Source: Arthrobacter sp. 35W
GTDB lineage: Bacteria; Actinomycetota; Actinomycetes; Actinomycetales; Micrococcaceae
Direction of reading: 5' to 3'
Length of the DNA: 64,000 bases
Assembly (NCBI RefSeq): GCF_000482545.1
Contig: NZ_KI519455.1
Span: 620,001 to 684,000, forward strand
The notes beneath the pieces were generated by a model, which was not told the origin of the DNA, searched no databases, and saw nothing but the letters and a program-made list of their open reading frames with translations. Shown here one piece after another: positions 52,441-63,100 of the stretch (position 1 is its first letter; every line of letters starts with the position of its first letter). The position numbers were made by a program, and so were the translations under genes.

Positions 52441-53904
52441 ATGAGCCAGACGTCCAGATCGGCCAATCCCTATTCCGTTTTGCGGCGAAAGCCGATCGAG
52501 GGCGACGACGAGGAGGGCCCCAGCGGCCTCTTCAAAAGCCTGGGCCTGTGGCAGCTGACGGCCATCGGCGTCGGCGGCATCATCGGCGTCGGCATCTTCA
52601 CGCTGGCCGGCGTGGTGGCCCACGGTGACGCCAACAATCCCGGCGTCGGGCCCGCCGTCATCATTTCCTTCCTGATTGCCGGCCTGGCCAGCGGCGCCGC
52701 GGCGCTGTCCTATGCCGAGTTTGCCGGCATGATTCCGCGCGCCGGCTCCGCCTACACCTATGGCTACGTGGCCCTGGGTGAACTGGTGGGGTGGTTCATC
52801 GGCTGGGACCTGCTGCTGGAATACATCGCCATTGTCTCGGTGGTGGCCATCGGCATTTCCGGCTACTTCGGCGCCTTCATGTCCGGCATCGGCATCACCG
52901 TGCCGGACTGGATGAACAGCGCCTGGACGCCTGAAACACCGCACGGCATCATCAACATCCCCGCCATCGCCATCTGCCTGCTGGTGACCTGGATCCTGAG
53001 CCGCGGCTCCAAGAGCTTTGGCCGCTTTGAATTGGTGGCGGTGGGGCTGAAGGTGCTGCTGATCCTGGGCATCATCGGCATCGGCATCTTCCACATCCAG
53101 GGCGAGAACTTCGTCCCCTTCATGCCCACCAGCCTGGGACCGGTGATGGCCGGCGCGGCCACGGTCTTCTTTGCGGTGTTCGGCTACGACGCCATGAGCA
53201 CCGCGGCGGAGGAGGCCACGGACGGCAAGAAGCACATGCCCAAGGCGATCATCCTCTCCCTGGTCATCGCCATGGCGCTGTATGTGTTGGCAACACTGGT
53301 GCTCACCGGCATGCAGAACTACACCAAGATCGACCCCACCAGCGCCTTCGCCTCGGCCTTTGATTCCGTCGGCATGCCCACCATCGCCACCATCATCTCC
53401 GCCTTCGCCGTCATCTCCATCCTCACCGTGATGCTGACCTTCCTGCTGGGCGTCACCCGCGTCTGGTTCTCGATGAGCCGCGACGGGCTGCTGCCCAAGT
53501 GGTTCGCCAAGACAGATGCCAAGCGCGGCGTCCCCCAGCGCGTCACCTGGATCGCCGGCATCGCCTCGGCCCTCCTCGCCGGGGTGCTGCCCATCCGGCT
53601 GGTGGCGGACCTGACCAACATCGGCATCCTGGCGGCCTTCGTCGTCGTCTGCGCCGCGGTGATTGTCCTGCGCCGCACGCGTCCGGAGGTGCCGCGGACC
53701 TTTCGGCTTCCGTTCATGCCCATCGTGCCCGCGTTCGGCGTGCTGGCCTCGTTCTTCCTGATGACCCAGCTGCACTGGGAGACCTGGCTGCGCTTCGGCA
53801 TCTGGCTGGCCATCGGGCTCGTCATCTACTTCAGCTACAGCCGGCGGCATTCCCTGATGAATCCGGACAGCCCCCGTCATCTGGCCGCCCACCAGGAGAA
53901 CTAA
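52441..53904 (+). CDS. APC superfamily amino acid permease (CAT-like)
   Basis: This 487-aa transporter has about 12 membrane helices. The first contains the IGVGGIIGVGIFTLAG motif of APC substrate binding (unwound GIG region), and the long EFAGMIPRAGSAYTYGYV segment is typical of the cationic-amino-acid/APC branch. The AVFGYDAMSTAAEEATDGKKHMPKAI loop is conserved in that branch too. It probably imports an amino acid such as lysine or arginine by proton symport. The ATG at 52441 has GGAGG 5-6 bases upstream. Confidence 0.88.
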   Translation: MSQTSRSANPYSVLRRKPIEGDDEEGPSGLFKSLGLWQLTAIGVGGIIGVGIFTLAGVVAHGDANNPGVGPAVIISFLIAGLASGAAALSYAEFAGMIPRAGSAYTYGYVALGELVGWFIGWDLLLEYIAIVSVVAIGISGYFGAFMSGIGITVPDWMNSAWTPETPHGIINIPAIAICLLVTWILSRGSKSFGRFELVAVGLKVLLILGIIGIGIFHIQGENFVPFMPTSLGPVMAGAATVFFAVFGYDAMSTAAEEATDGKKHMPKAIILSLVIAMALYVLATLVLTGMQNYTKIDPTSAFASAFDSVGMPTIATIISAFAVISILTVMLTFLLGVTRVWFSMSRDGLLPKWFAKTDAKRGVPQRVTWIAGIASALLAGVLPIRLVADLTNIGILAAFVVVCAAVIVLRRTRPEVPRTFRLPFMPIVPAFGVLASFFLMTQLHWETWLRFGIWLAIGLVIYFSYSRRHSLMNPDSPRHLAAHQEN

Positions 53905-53938
53905 CGGCCGCGGACCCGGCGGCCGGTACGCTGGGGGC

Positions 53939-54169
53939 ATGCGCAAAAAGGCCGATTGGCTCGACATCACCTTCCAGTTCACCAGTTTCGCGCTGGTGTG
54001 CCTGCTCCTCTCCGTGGCCCGGTGGCCGTTTCTGGTGAACATCGTGCTGGCCTTCGGCGTCTCGATGGGCCTGTCCTGGGCCTACGGACGCTTCCGCCAG
54101 GTCCGTGCCGCGCGCAAGGCCGAGCCGAAGCGCATGCGCGTCATCAGCGTGCAGAACGTGGAGGACTAG
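53939..54169 (+). CDS. Small two-helix membrane protein
   Basis: A 76-aa protein with two hydrophobic stretches (about 11-27 and 31-48) and a basic C-terminal tail (RFRQVRAARKAEPKRMRV). No family is recognised. It sits 34 bp after the permease and 3 bp before the HutD-like gene in the same direction, so it may be translated with both. Confidence 0.62.
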   Translation: MRKKADWLDITFQFTSFALVCLLLSVARWPFLVNIVLAFGVSMGLSWAYGRFRQVRAARKAEPKRMRVISVQNVED

Positions 54170-54172
54170 CCC

Positions 54173-54766
54173 GTGGAGATCATCCGCTACGCACCGCTGA
54201 AGCCGGCGCGCTGGGCCAACGGCGGCGGCACCACGCGCCAGGTGGCCGCGGGGACAGCCCCGGGCAGCACCGAGCCGTGGGACTGGCGGATCAGCATCGC
54301 CGAGGTGGCCTCGGCCGGCCCGTTCTCCCCCCTGCCGGGCATCGATCGGATTCTCACCGTCATCGACGGCGAGCTGATCGCCCTGACGGTGGACGGCGTC
54401 GAGCACGCACTGGAAAAGCACCGCCCGTACCGGTTCTCCGGGGATGCGGACACCAGCGCCACACTGCCCACGGGCAATCTGATGGACCTGAACCTGATGA
54501 CCCGCCGCGGAGTGTTCAAGGGCTACATGGCCATCGTGGAGCTGTCCAAGAAGCGGCCGCACCCGGTGTTTGAGGGCCAGTACGCCGTGCTGCTGCAGGG
54601 CTCGGCGACCGTCAGCGACGCCGCGTCCGACGCCGCTGGCCCCGCTGCCGAAGCCGTGGAGCTGGGCCGCTACGACACCGTGGCCGGGGCCGAACGGGCA
54701 CCGGAGATCTCCGGGCGCGGCTTCCTGGCCGTGCTGAGCATCGACCCCGTCGAGGCGGACCACTAG
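54173..54766 (+). CDS. HutD/Ves family cupin-like protein
   Basis: This 197-aa protein starts at GTG and has the HutD N-terminal motif KPARWANGGGTTRQVA, then WRISIAEVASAGPFSPLPGIDRIL, a bicupin fold typical of HutD/Ves. HutD is linked to histidine utilisation in other bacteria, and Ves to cold stress in E. coli, but no hut genes lie here. The molecular role is unknown. Its stop is followed at once by the 63-bp tandem repeats. Confidence 0.83.
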   Translation: MEIIRYAPLKPARWANGGGTTRQVAAGTAPGSTEPWDWRISIAEVASAGPFSPLPGIDRILTVIDGELIALTVDGVEHALEKHRPYRFSGDADTSATLPTGNLMDLNLMTRRGVFKGYMAIVELSKKRPHPVFEGQYAVLLQGSATVSDAASDAAGPAAEAVELGRYDTVAGAERAPEISGRGFLAVLSIDPVEADH

Positions 54767-54768
54767 TC

Positions 54769-54911
54769 CCCACTTGCCGGCCCGGACATTCGCTGGCGCG
54801 ATTTTCCGGGAACCTGGCAAGCGTGGGCCCACCCACTTGCCGGCCCGGACATTCGCTGGCGCGATTTTCCGGGAACCTGGCAAGCGTGGGCCCACCCACT
54901 TGCCGGCCCGG
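54769..54911. repeat. 63-bp tandem repeat, 2.3 copies
   Basis: Units at 54769-54831 and 54832-54894 are identical, with a 17-bp partial third copy at 54895-54911. Each unit has hairpin-like ends (CCCACTTGCC against GGCAAGCGTGGG, and CCCGG against CCGGG). It sits between the HutD stop and the terminator of the DEAD helicase gene and resembles a REP/BIME-type array unrelated in sequence to the CCCAACTG palindromes. Confidence 0.92.
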
Positions 54912-54926
54912 CGTTAGGTCTTAAAC

Positions 54927-54969
54927 GACGACGGCGCCCGTCCCCTGTGTGGGGACGGGCGCCGTCGTC
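54927..54969 (-). terminator. Terminator of the DEAD-box helicase gene
   Basis: A 19-bp perfect stem (54927-54945 and 54951-54969) with a TGTGT loop lies 15 bp after the helicase stop on the minus strand and is followed by TTTAAG. Confidence 0.85.
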
Positions 54970-54984
54970 TATAGCGTGCCTGGC

Positions 54985-56757
54985 TTAGCGGCCGCGGCGC
55001 TGGTTGGAGGCCGGGGCCGACGCGCGGCGGGGGCCGCCCGAACCCTGTCCGCCGGAGCGCGGTGCACCGGAGCGGGATCCGCCGCCGTTGCCCGAGCCGG
55101 AGCCGAAGCTGCCGCCGGAGGTGCCGCCCGTGTTGGAGGACCACACGGCAGCGGAGCCACCCTTGGAGGCCGGAGCCGCGCTCGAGTTGCCGCCGCGGCC
55201 ACCGCTGCGCGGGACGTCGTTGCGGTGCGAGGCACCCTCGGGGGCGCGCTTGGGGCCGCGTGCCACATCGGAGCGGCCCTCGCCGCGGGGGGCTTCGCTG
55301 CGGCCCTCGCCGCGTGCGGGGCGGCGGGACTCGGCGCCGAAGCGCGGGGCCTGCGGCTGCTCCTTGCGGCGCTCGGTGCGGTTGGCACCGACCGAGGCAA
55401 CAATCTCGGAGGCCGGGTTGGAGGAGACGCGTCCACGTCCACCGCGGCCGCCACGGCCACCTGCCACCGGTGCTGCACCGGTGCGGCGGGCGCGCTTGCG
55501 CTCGGCGTTGGCGCCGGTGGACTGGCCACCACCCTGCTGCGAAGCCTTGGCGGCCAGCAGTGCGGCGCGGGTGCGGGGATCGATCTTCTCGGCAACCTCG
55601 CCCACCAGCTTGCCCACCAGCGGGGAGTTGGCGCTGACGCGCTCGAAGGAGACGTCCACGCCGGCAGCCTTCATCAGCTTCTTCACGTCGCTCTGCTGCT
55701 CGGGCAGGGTGATCGTGACAACCGTCCCATCGGAACCGGCGCGGGCCGTACGGCCGGAGCGGTGCAGGTAGGCCTTGTGCTCCGTGGGCGGGTCGACGTG
55801 GATGACCAGCTCGACGTCGTCGACGTGGACACCGCGGGCGGCGACGTCGGTGGCCACCAGGACGCGGACGTCACCGGTGGAGAACTCGGCCAGGTTGCGG
55901 TCGCGGGCGTTCTGCGACAGGTTTCCGTGCAGATCCACGGCGGGGATGCCGGCGTCGGTCAGCGTCTTGGCCAGCTTGCGGGCGTGGTGCTTGGTGCGCA
56001 TGAACAGCACGCGGCGGCCGGCTCCGGAGGCCAGCTCAACGATCAGCTGCTTCTTGACGGTCTGGTCGTTGACCACCAGCACGTGGTGCTCCATGGTGGT
56101 CACAGCGGCCTGCGGATCGTCCACGGAGTGGGTCAGCGGGTTGGAGAGGTAGCGCTGGACCAGCTTGTCCACGCCGTTGTCCAAGGTGGCGGAGAAGAGC
56201 AGTCGCTGGCCCTGGGTGGGGGTGGTGTCCAGCAGCTTCTTCACGACGGGCAGGAAGCCCAGGTCGGCCATGTGGTCGGCCTCGTCCAGAACCGTGATCT
56301 CCACGGATTCCAGGGTGATGATCTTCTGCTTCATCAGGTCTTCGAGGCGGCCCGGGCAGGCGATGACGATGTCGACGCCGGCGCGCAGCGCCTTCTCCTG
56401 GCGGGCCTGGGGCACGCCGCCATAGATCACGGTGGTGTTCAGGCCCATTTCCTTGGCCAGCGGCTCAACCGTGTTGTTGATCTGGGTGGCGAGCTCGCGC
56501 GTCGGGGCCAGGATCAGACCCAGCGGGCGGCCGGGCTTGCGGAAGTAGGCTGCCTCGCGCTCGGCCAGACGGGCCACCAGCGGAAGGGCGAAGGCGATGG
56601 TCTTGCCGGAGCCGGTGCGGCCGCGGCCCAGGACGTCGCGGCCGGCCAGGGTGTCCGGCAGGGTCTTGACCTGGATGGGGAAGGCTTCTTCGATGCCGTT
56701 GGAGGCGAGGGAATCAGCAAGTGCCTTGGGCACACCAAGGGAGGAAAACGTAGTCAT
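54985..56757 (-). CDS. DEAD-box RNA helicase with RG-rich C-terminal tail
   Basis: The 590-aa helicase has a Q-motif region (EAFPIQVKTLP), motif I GRTGSGKT (46-53), PTRELATQI, DEAD (about 157), SAT and HRSGRTARAG. After about residue 400 the tail is rich in Arg, Gly, Ser and Pro, a typical RNA-binding extension that can aid condensation. It probably acts in ribosome assembly or cold adaptation. The gene is single, with a long (299 bp) divergent upstream region toward trmB that may carry a regulated leader. Confidence 0.9.
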   Translation of the reverse strand: MTTFSSLGVPKALADSLASNGIEEAFPIQVKTLPDTLAGRDVLGRGRTGSGKTIAFALPLVARLAEREAAYFRKPGRPLGLILAPTRELATQINNTVEPLAKEMGLNTTVIYGGVPQARQEKALRAGVDIVIACPGRLEDLMKQKIITLESVEITVLDEADHMADLGFLPVVKKLLDTTPTQGQRLLFSATLDNGVDKLVQRYLSNPLTHSVDDPQAAVTTMEHHVLVVNDQTVKKQLIVELASGAGRRVLFMRTKHHARKLAKTLTDAGIPAVDLHGNLSQNARDRNLAEFSTGDVRVLVATDVAARGVHVDDVELVIHVDPPTEHKAYLHRSGRTARAGSDGTVVTITLPEQQSDVKKLMKAAGVDVSFERVSANSPLVGKLVGEVAEKIDPRTRAALLAAKASQQGGGQSTGANAERKRARRTGAAPVAGGRGGRGGRGRVSSNPASEIVASVGANRTERRKEQPQAPRFGAESRRPARGEGRSEAPRGEGRSDVARGPKRAPEGASHRNDVPRSGGRGGNSSAAPASKGGSAAVWSSNTGGTSGGSFGSGSGNGGGSRSGAPRSGGQGSGGPRRASAPASNQRRGR

Positions 56758-57056
56758 GTAGAGAAGACTTTCTTACGGCGTATGGCTCGTCCCGCCACCA
56801 GTTTTGGCCACGGGTTCGCCGATTCAATGCCAGACATTGTCAACCGCTGGTGCGCCTGCCCGGCTTACCGGACTGCCCTGTGCGGGCGAGGCTGCACCCC
56901 AAAATGCGGGACAGATTGAATGCGTTCATCGACGCAGGATGCGCAACTTTACGCATCAAGTACCTTCATTCTACCAGCAGCACGCACCCGGCCGCCGTCG
57001 AACGTGCGCGGGATCACCGCCGCTGCGCCTCCACGGGGGCCGGTATTCTGGAAGGG

Positions 57057-57953
57057 ATGAGCGAATCCCCAGCCTCCACCACCCCCGAATCCAGCGACAC
57101 CGGCACGGACGGCAGCACCGAGTTCCCCCGCCCCGTGACGCCCGGCAGCCAGGCAGCGCACGGCACCTACCGCGTCCAGCCGGTGTCCTTCGTCCGCCGC
57201 GGCACGCGCCTGCAAGGCCGCCGCCAGAAGGCCTGGGAGGACCACTCCGAGGACTACGTGATCGACGTGCCCCGGCAGGTGTCCGACACCTCGGTGCACC
57301 CCGACTACCTCTTCGACGCCGAGGCCGTCTACGGACGCACGGCACCCCTGGTGGTGGAGATCGGCTCCGGACTGGGCGAGGCCATCGTCAACGCCGCCGA
57401 GGCGAACCCGGAGAAGAACTTCCTCGCGGTGGAGGTCTACAAGCCGGGCCTGGCACAGACGCTGCTGAAGGTGGCGTCCCGCGAACTCACCAACGTCCGC
57501 GTGGTGCAGGCCAACGCCCCCGAGGTCCTGAGCACCATGCTGCCGGCCGGCTCCGTCAGCGAGGTCTGGGTGTTCTTCCCGGATCCGTGGCACAAGACCA
57601 AGCACAACAAGCGCCGCATGGTGAAGGACGCCTTCGCCCCTCTGGTGTCCCGGGTGCTGGCCGAGGGCGGTCTGTGGCGCCTGGCCACGGACTGGTCCGG
57701 CTACGCGGAGCAGATGCGCGCCGTCGGCACGGACTCGGACGTGTTCGCCAATGTGCACGACGGCGAGCGCACGGGTTCCGAAAGCCCGCTCACCGAGGCA
57801 CGGACCTCCGGTGCCGACTGCGAGGTCTCCGATGAGCCGGACGCCATCGGCGGCTGGGCGCCGCGCTTTGACGGGCGCATCCTGACCAGCTTTGAGAACA
57901 AGGCCCACAAGGCCGGCCGCACCATCTTCGACCTGACCTTCCGCCGGCTGTAG
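57057..57953 (+). CDS. trmB: tRNA (guanine-N7-)-methyltransferase
   Basis: This SAM-dependent enzyme methylates G46 of tRNAs. It has the SAM-binding motif EIGSGLGEAIVNAAE and the family motif VWVFFPDPWHKTKHNKRRMV. At 298 aa it carries an extra N-terminal segment of about 60 residues rich in Ser, Thr and Pro. The ATG at 57057 has only GGAAGG directly before it and a TATTCT box 9 bases upstream, which suggests a leaderless mRNA. Confidence 0.93.
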   Translation: MSESPASTTPESSDTGTDGSTEFPRPVTPGSQAAHGTYRVQPVSFVRRGTRLQGRRQKAWEDHSEDYVIDVPRQVSDTSVHPDYLFDAEAVYGRTAPLVVEIGSGLGEAIVNAAEANPEKNFLAVEVYKPGLAQTLLKVASRELTNVRVVQANAPEVLSTMLPAGSVSEVWVFFPDPWHKTKHNKRRMVKDAFAPLVSRVLAEGGLWRLATDWSGYAEQMRAVGTDSDVFANVHDGERTGSESPLTEARTSGADCEVSDEPDAIGGWAPRFDGRILTSFENKAHKAGRTIFDLTFRRL

Positions 57954-57979
57954 GCCGCCCGGCGCTAGGCTGGGGCCGC

Positions 57980-59467
57980 TCAGCCGCCGAAGCCGCCCGC
58001 CAGCCGGGCGCGCATCTTTTCCGAGGCCTCGTTGAGTCCGGTGATCTCCACCGTTTTCCCGTGCCGGGCATACTTGTCCGTGATGGCATCCAGCGTGGCA
58101 ATGGTGGAGGCATCCCACAGATGGGACGCGGACATGTCCACCACCACCTTCTGGGGATCCGCGGCGTAGTGGAACTGCGTGTAGAGGTCGTTGGAGGAGG
58201 CGAAGAAGAGCTCGCCGTCCACCACATAGGTGGCCGCGGCGCCGTCGTCGGCCAGGCTCCGGGTGACAGTCACAAAGTGCGCCACCCGGCGCGCGAACAG
58301 GACCATCGCCACCAGCACGCCCACTGCGACGCCGATGGCCAGGTTGTGCGTGGCGACCACCAGGGCCACGGTGGAGACCATCACCGCCGTCTCGCTCTTG
58401 GGCATCCGGCGCAGGGTGGACGGCGCAATGCTGTGCCAGTCAAAGGTGGCGGCACAGACAAAGATCATCACGGCCACCAGGGCGGCCATCGGAATCATCG
58501 CCACCAGATCGCCCAGCAGCAGCACCAGGGCCAGCAGGAAGGCACCGGCCAGGAACGTGGAGATGCGGGTGCGGGCCCCGGCCACCTTGACGTTCATCAT
58601 GGTCTGGCCGATCATCGCGCAGCCACCCATGCCGCCGAAGAAACCGGTGATGATGTTGGCCCCGCCCTGCCCGATGGCCTCGCGGGTTTTGGAGGAGCGC
58701 GTGTCGGTGACGTCGTCCACCAGCTTGGCCGTCATCAGCGATTCCAGCAGGCCCACGCAGGCCATGGCCAGGGCGAACGGGGCAATGATCGACAGTGTGT
58801 CCCAGGTCAGCGGGACGTCGGGGAACAGCAGACCGGGCAGCGAATCCGGCAGAGCGCCCTTGTCCCCCACCGTCGGGACGCGGATGGCCGCAAGGGCCGT
58901 GACGGCCGTCAGCACCACGATCGCCACCAGCGGCGCAGGGATGGCGGTGGTCAGCTTTGGCAGCCCAAAGACAATCACCAGCGCCAGCGCCAGCAGCGGA
59001 TAGACCAGCCACGGGACGTTGATGAGCTCGGGCAGCTGGGCCAGGAACACCAGGATGGAGAGCCCGTTGACGAAGCCCACCATCACGGAGCGTGGGATGA
59101 AACGAAGCAATTTGGCCACACCCAGCACACCGAAGAGGATCTGGATGATCCCGGCGAGGATCACCGCCGCGATGAAGTAGTGGCCGCCATGCTCCTTGAC
59201 CAGCGGGGCGATCACCAGCGCCACGGCACCCGTGGCGGCGGAGATCATCGCCGGGCGCCCGCCCAGGAACGCGATGGAGACGGCCATGGTGAAGGCGCTG
59301 AACAGCCCCACCCGGGGGTCGACGCCGGCAATCACGGAGAATGCGAGGGCCTCCGGGATCAGGGCCAGGGCCACCACCAGGCCGCCGAGCACCTCGGTCT
59401 TGAGCCGGCGCGGCGAGGCAAGGGTGGCCAGCACCGTGGGGGCCTGGGGGAAATCGGTGGCGTTCAT
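57980..59467 (-). CDS. SulP family anion transporter with STAS domain
   Basis: The 495-aa protein has about 12-14 membrane helices, with the EALAFSVIAGVDPRVGLFSAF motif in the first part and GGCAMIGQTMMNVKVAGARTR near the middle. A C-terminal STAS domain (about 400-490) carries VVVDMSASHLWDASTIATLD. SulP proteins transport sulfate, bicarbonate or dicarboxylates; the substrate cannot be told here. An alternative start two codons earlier (59473) exists. It is convergent with trmB, 26 bp apart. Confidence 0.87.
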   Translation of the reverse strand: MNATDFPQAPTVLATLASPRRLKTEVLGGLVVALALIPEALAFSVIAGVDPRVGLFSAFTMAVSIAFLGGRPAMISAATGAVALVIAPLVKEHGGHYFIAAVILAGIIQILFGVLGVAKLLRFIPRSVMVGFVNGLSILVFLAQLPELINVPWLVYPLLALALVIVFGLPKLTTAIPAPLVAIVVLTAVTALAAIRVPTVGDKGALPDSLPGLLFPDVPLTWDTLSIIAPFALAMACVGLLESLMTAKLVDDVTDTRSSKTREAIGQGGANIITGFFGGMGGCAMIGQTMMNVKVAGARTRISTFLAGAFLLALVLLLGDLVAMIPMAALVAVMIFVCAATFDWHSIAPSTLRRMPKSETAVMVSTVALVVATHNLAIGVAVGVLVAMVLFARRVAHFVTVTRSLADDGAAATYVVDGELFFASSNDLYTQFHYAADPQKVVVDMSASHLWDASTIATLDAITDKYARHGKTVEITGLNEASEKMRARLAGGFGG

Positions 59468-59641
59468 GTACATCCAATTCGCGGGGTGTGGCCTGCCGCT
59501 GTGTTGTCGGCGGCCCCGGGGCCGCCGCGGGGGCGCTCTCAGGATAGTCCAGACCCTGCACAGGGCCGTCTCCGGAACCACTGCTGCACAGCCAGCCCCG
59601 GGCGCGTGGCGGGCGCCCCCGCCCGCTCCTAGCGTGGATCC

Positions 59642-60031
59642 ATGGACAACAACATGCCCGGCCGGACGCCGGAAACCACCGAAACCGCCGGGCCGCAGGT
59701 GGACACCGCCCACACGGCCATTGCCGACATGGAGCCCTCCGACCGCCCCCGCGAGCGGCTGGTGGCACTGGGCGCGGAGCGGATGCGCGACGCCGAGCTT
59801 CTCGCCGTCGTCATCGGCTCCGGCACCCCGGCGCTCAGCAGCGTGGAGCTGGCCCGGCTGGTGTTGAAAACCACCGGCGGCCTGCCCGGACTGGCGCGCT
59901 GCACCCCTGCCCAATTGCAGGCGCTCCCGGGCGTGGGACAGGCCGTGGCGCTGCGGATCGTGGCCTCACTGGCGCTGGGCAGCCGCGCCGCGGCACGGGG
60001 CCGTGCGGCCCCAAAGGTGCCCGAGGGGTAG
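59642..60031 (+). CDS. RadC N-terminal (UPF0758) domain protein lacking the JAB/MPN domain
   Basis: The 129-aa protein has the RadC N-terminal pattern RPRERLVALGAERMRDAELLAVVIGSGT, then a helix-hairpin-helix segment LPGVGQAVALRIVAS. Full RadC proteins continue with a JAB metallopeptidase-like domain (HxHxxxx...D). Here the frame stops at 60031, and the following DNA encodes the start of the SNF2 gene with no JAB motif in any frame I checked. It could be a natural short DNA-binding form or a truncation relic. Confidence 0.78.
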   Translation: MDNNMPGRTPETTETAGPQVDTAHTAIADMEPSDRPRERLVALGAERMRDAELLAVVIGSGTPALSSVELARLVLKTTGGLPGLARCTPAQLQALPGVGQAVALRIVASLALGSRAAARGRAAPKVPEG

Positions 60032-60103
60032 GCGCCGCCTAAGATTGATCAGATGTGGTTCCATCCGAGGTGCCACGCCCAAGAACCTCAGGAAGTTGCA
60101 ACT

Positions 60104-63100
60104 GTGACGCAGTCCCCCACCAGTCCGTCCGGCCTGGACATCCGCATCGCCGGATTCACGGACAACGCGGTGGCCGCCGGGCGTGAATATGCCGCCGAGG
60201 GGCGCGTTTCCGCCCTGGCGTTCGAGCCGTCCACCGGGCTGCTGACCGGCAAGGTGGAGGGCACCACGCGCTACGGCGCCACCGCCAAGCTGATCCGCGA
60301 GCACGACGACATCTGGGCCTGCCGGGTGGGTGTGTGCAGCTGCCCGGTGCGGCAGAACTGCAAGCACGTCATCGCCCTGCTCTTCGCCGCCCAGGAGGAC
60401 CCCGTCACCGGCCCGGCGATCGCCGCCCGCCCGGCCACTGTGCTGGAGACCATGTTGGCGAAGGCTGCCGGCGCCAAGGCCGCCCGTGCCACCAGCGATT
60501 GGGAGTCCGAGCTGGCGGATCTGCTGCCTGCAGCCCCGGGCAGCCAGTCAAAGGATGTCCCGCCGCTGGGGCTGCAGTTTGAGATCGAGATGCCGGTGCA
60601 GCGGTTCAGCTACAGCGGCCGCAAGTCCCCCGCCCCCAGCATCCCCACCCTCCATGTGCGCCCGGTGCTGATGGGCGCCAAGGGCAAGTGGGTGCGCACG
60701 GGCATCGCCTGGAACACGCTGAACTACCTGAACTTCGGGCGCAAATACAACGAGGAACACCTCGATTGGCTGATTGACTTCCTCGCCTCGCATTCGGCCT
60801 CAAATTTCCGCGCCCAGGCCGCCTCCCCATGGCTGGCGCTGAACGACTATGCCGGGCGCAATCTGTGGCTGCTGCTGCAGGAAGCCCCGAAGATCGGGCT
60901 GTCCCTGGTGCACAGCGGCACCTCGGACCCCATCCGGGTCCTGCCGGCGGCGGCCGATGTGCACCTGAATGTGGTCCGCGCCGAGGCCGGCGGGCTGGAT
61001 GTGGACGCCCGGCTCGGTGTCGACGGCACCGAGCTGGCCGCACGTGTCATGGCCTCCATTGGGTCTCCGGCGCACGGGCTCTTCTACGCCGAGCCCACCC
61101 CACTCCCCGGCGCACCCACACTCCCGGGGCTGGGCGCCGCCGTCGAGCCCGGAACCATCACCCTGGTGCCGCTGGAGGCCGCAGCCTCGCCCCAGCTGGT
61201 GGGCTTCGCGCTGGCCCAGCACACCGTCCACGTGCCACCGAGCGGTGAGGACAAGTTCCTGACGCAGTTCTACCCCCGGCTCAAGCGCGCCGCCCCTGTG
61301 GTGTCTCCGGATGCCTCCGTGGAGCTGCCCACCTACTCCGCCCCCGTGCTGTCGCTGCTGGCCAGCTACGGCGAGGACCATGTGGTGCGCCTGCACTGGG
61401 AGTGGCACTACTTGGCGGGCGAGAAGGTCAGTGCCCAACCGCTCTGGGCCGACCCTTCCGAGACGGCCCTGCGGGATTCGGCGGCTGAGGCCGCCGTGCT
61501 GCGCTCCATCGGCACACCGTGGAAGGTGGTTGCAGCACTGGGCGAATCCCCCCATGAGGCGTGGGGCGAGCCCCATCTGGCCGCCGCCGCCACGTTGAAG
61601 GGCCTGGACACCATGGCCTTCACCGAGGAGGTGCTGCCCGCCCTGCGGCAGATCTCCGGCGTCGAGGTGGAAACCGTGGGCGACATCGCCAGCTACCGCG
61701 AAGCCAGCGAGGCCCCCGTCGTCACGATCTCCACCCAGGCCACCTCGGACCGGGACTGGTTCGATCTGGGCATCATCATCACCCTCGAGGGCGAGCCGGT
61801 GTCCTTCGCCGCCGTCTTCTCCGCACTGGCCGCCGGGCATTCGCGCATGCTGCTGCCCTCCGGCGCGCACTTCTCGCTGGACCTGCCCGAGCTGCACCAG
61901 CTGCGGGAGCTCATCGACGAGGCCCGCGAGCTGCAGGACAACAAGGACGGCGGGCTGCGGATCAGCCGCTTCCAGGCCGGTCTGTGGGACGAGCTGGCCC
62001 AGCTGGGCATCGTGGATGCGCAGGCCGCCGAATGGCGCGCTGCCGTCACGGGGCTGCTGCAGGCCGCGGACCACAAGCCGCTGGCGGCTCCCGAGGGGCT
62101 CGATGCCACCCTGCGCCCCTACCAGCTGCAGGGGTTCAACTGGCTGCACTTCCTGTACAGCAACCACATGGGCGGCGTGCTGGCGGACGACATGGGCCTG
62201 GGAAAGACGGTGCAGACGCTGGCGCTGATGTGCCAGGCCAAGGCTGACACGCCCGACGGCGCCCCCTTCCTGGTGGTCGCCCCCACCTCCGTGGTGGGCA
62301 ACTGGGCGGCGGAGACGGCCCGTTTCGCACCGGGCCTGCGCGTGGCCACGGTGTCGGAGACCTTCGCCAAAAGCGGTCTGGCCGCCGAGGACGTCTTCGC
62401 CGGGGCCGACGTCGTCATCACCTCCTACGCCCTGTTCCGCATCGATTTCGCCGAGTACGGGCTGCACCAATGGTCCGGGCTGATCCTCGATGAGGCGCAG
62501 TTCGTGAAGAACCACCAGTCCAAGGCGTACCAGTGTGCCCGCAAGCTGGAGACGTCCTTCAAACTGGCCATCACCGGCACCCCGCTGGAGAACAACCTGA
62601 TGGAGCTGTGGACCCTGACGTCCATCGTGGCGCCGGGGCTGTTCCCCAGCCCGAAGCGCTTCGCGGAGTTCTACCAGAAGCCGATCGAGAAGCAGGGCGA
62701 TTCCAAGCTCTTGGCGAAGCTGCGCGGCCGGGTGAAGCCGCTGATGCTGCGCCGCACCAAGGAACAGGTCATCAAGGATCTGCCGCCCAAGCAGGAGCAG
62801 ATCCTTGAGGTGGTGCTGAATCCGCGCCACCAGAAGGTCTACCAGACGCATCTGCAGCGCGAACGCCAGAAGATCCTGGGCCTGCTGGCGGATGTGAACA
62901 AGAACCGCTTCACGATCTTCCAGTCGCTCACCCTGCTGCGCCAGCTCAGCCTGGACGCCTCGCTGGTGGATGAGAAGCTGCACGCCATTCGCTCCTCCAA
63001 GCTGGACGTGCTCTTCGAGCAGCTGGACGACGTCATCGAGGAGGGCCACCGCGCCCTGATCTTCAGCCAGTTCACCGGTTTCCTGGGCAAGGTGAAGGGG

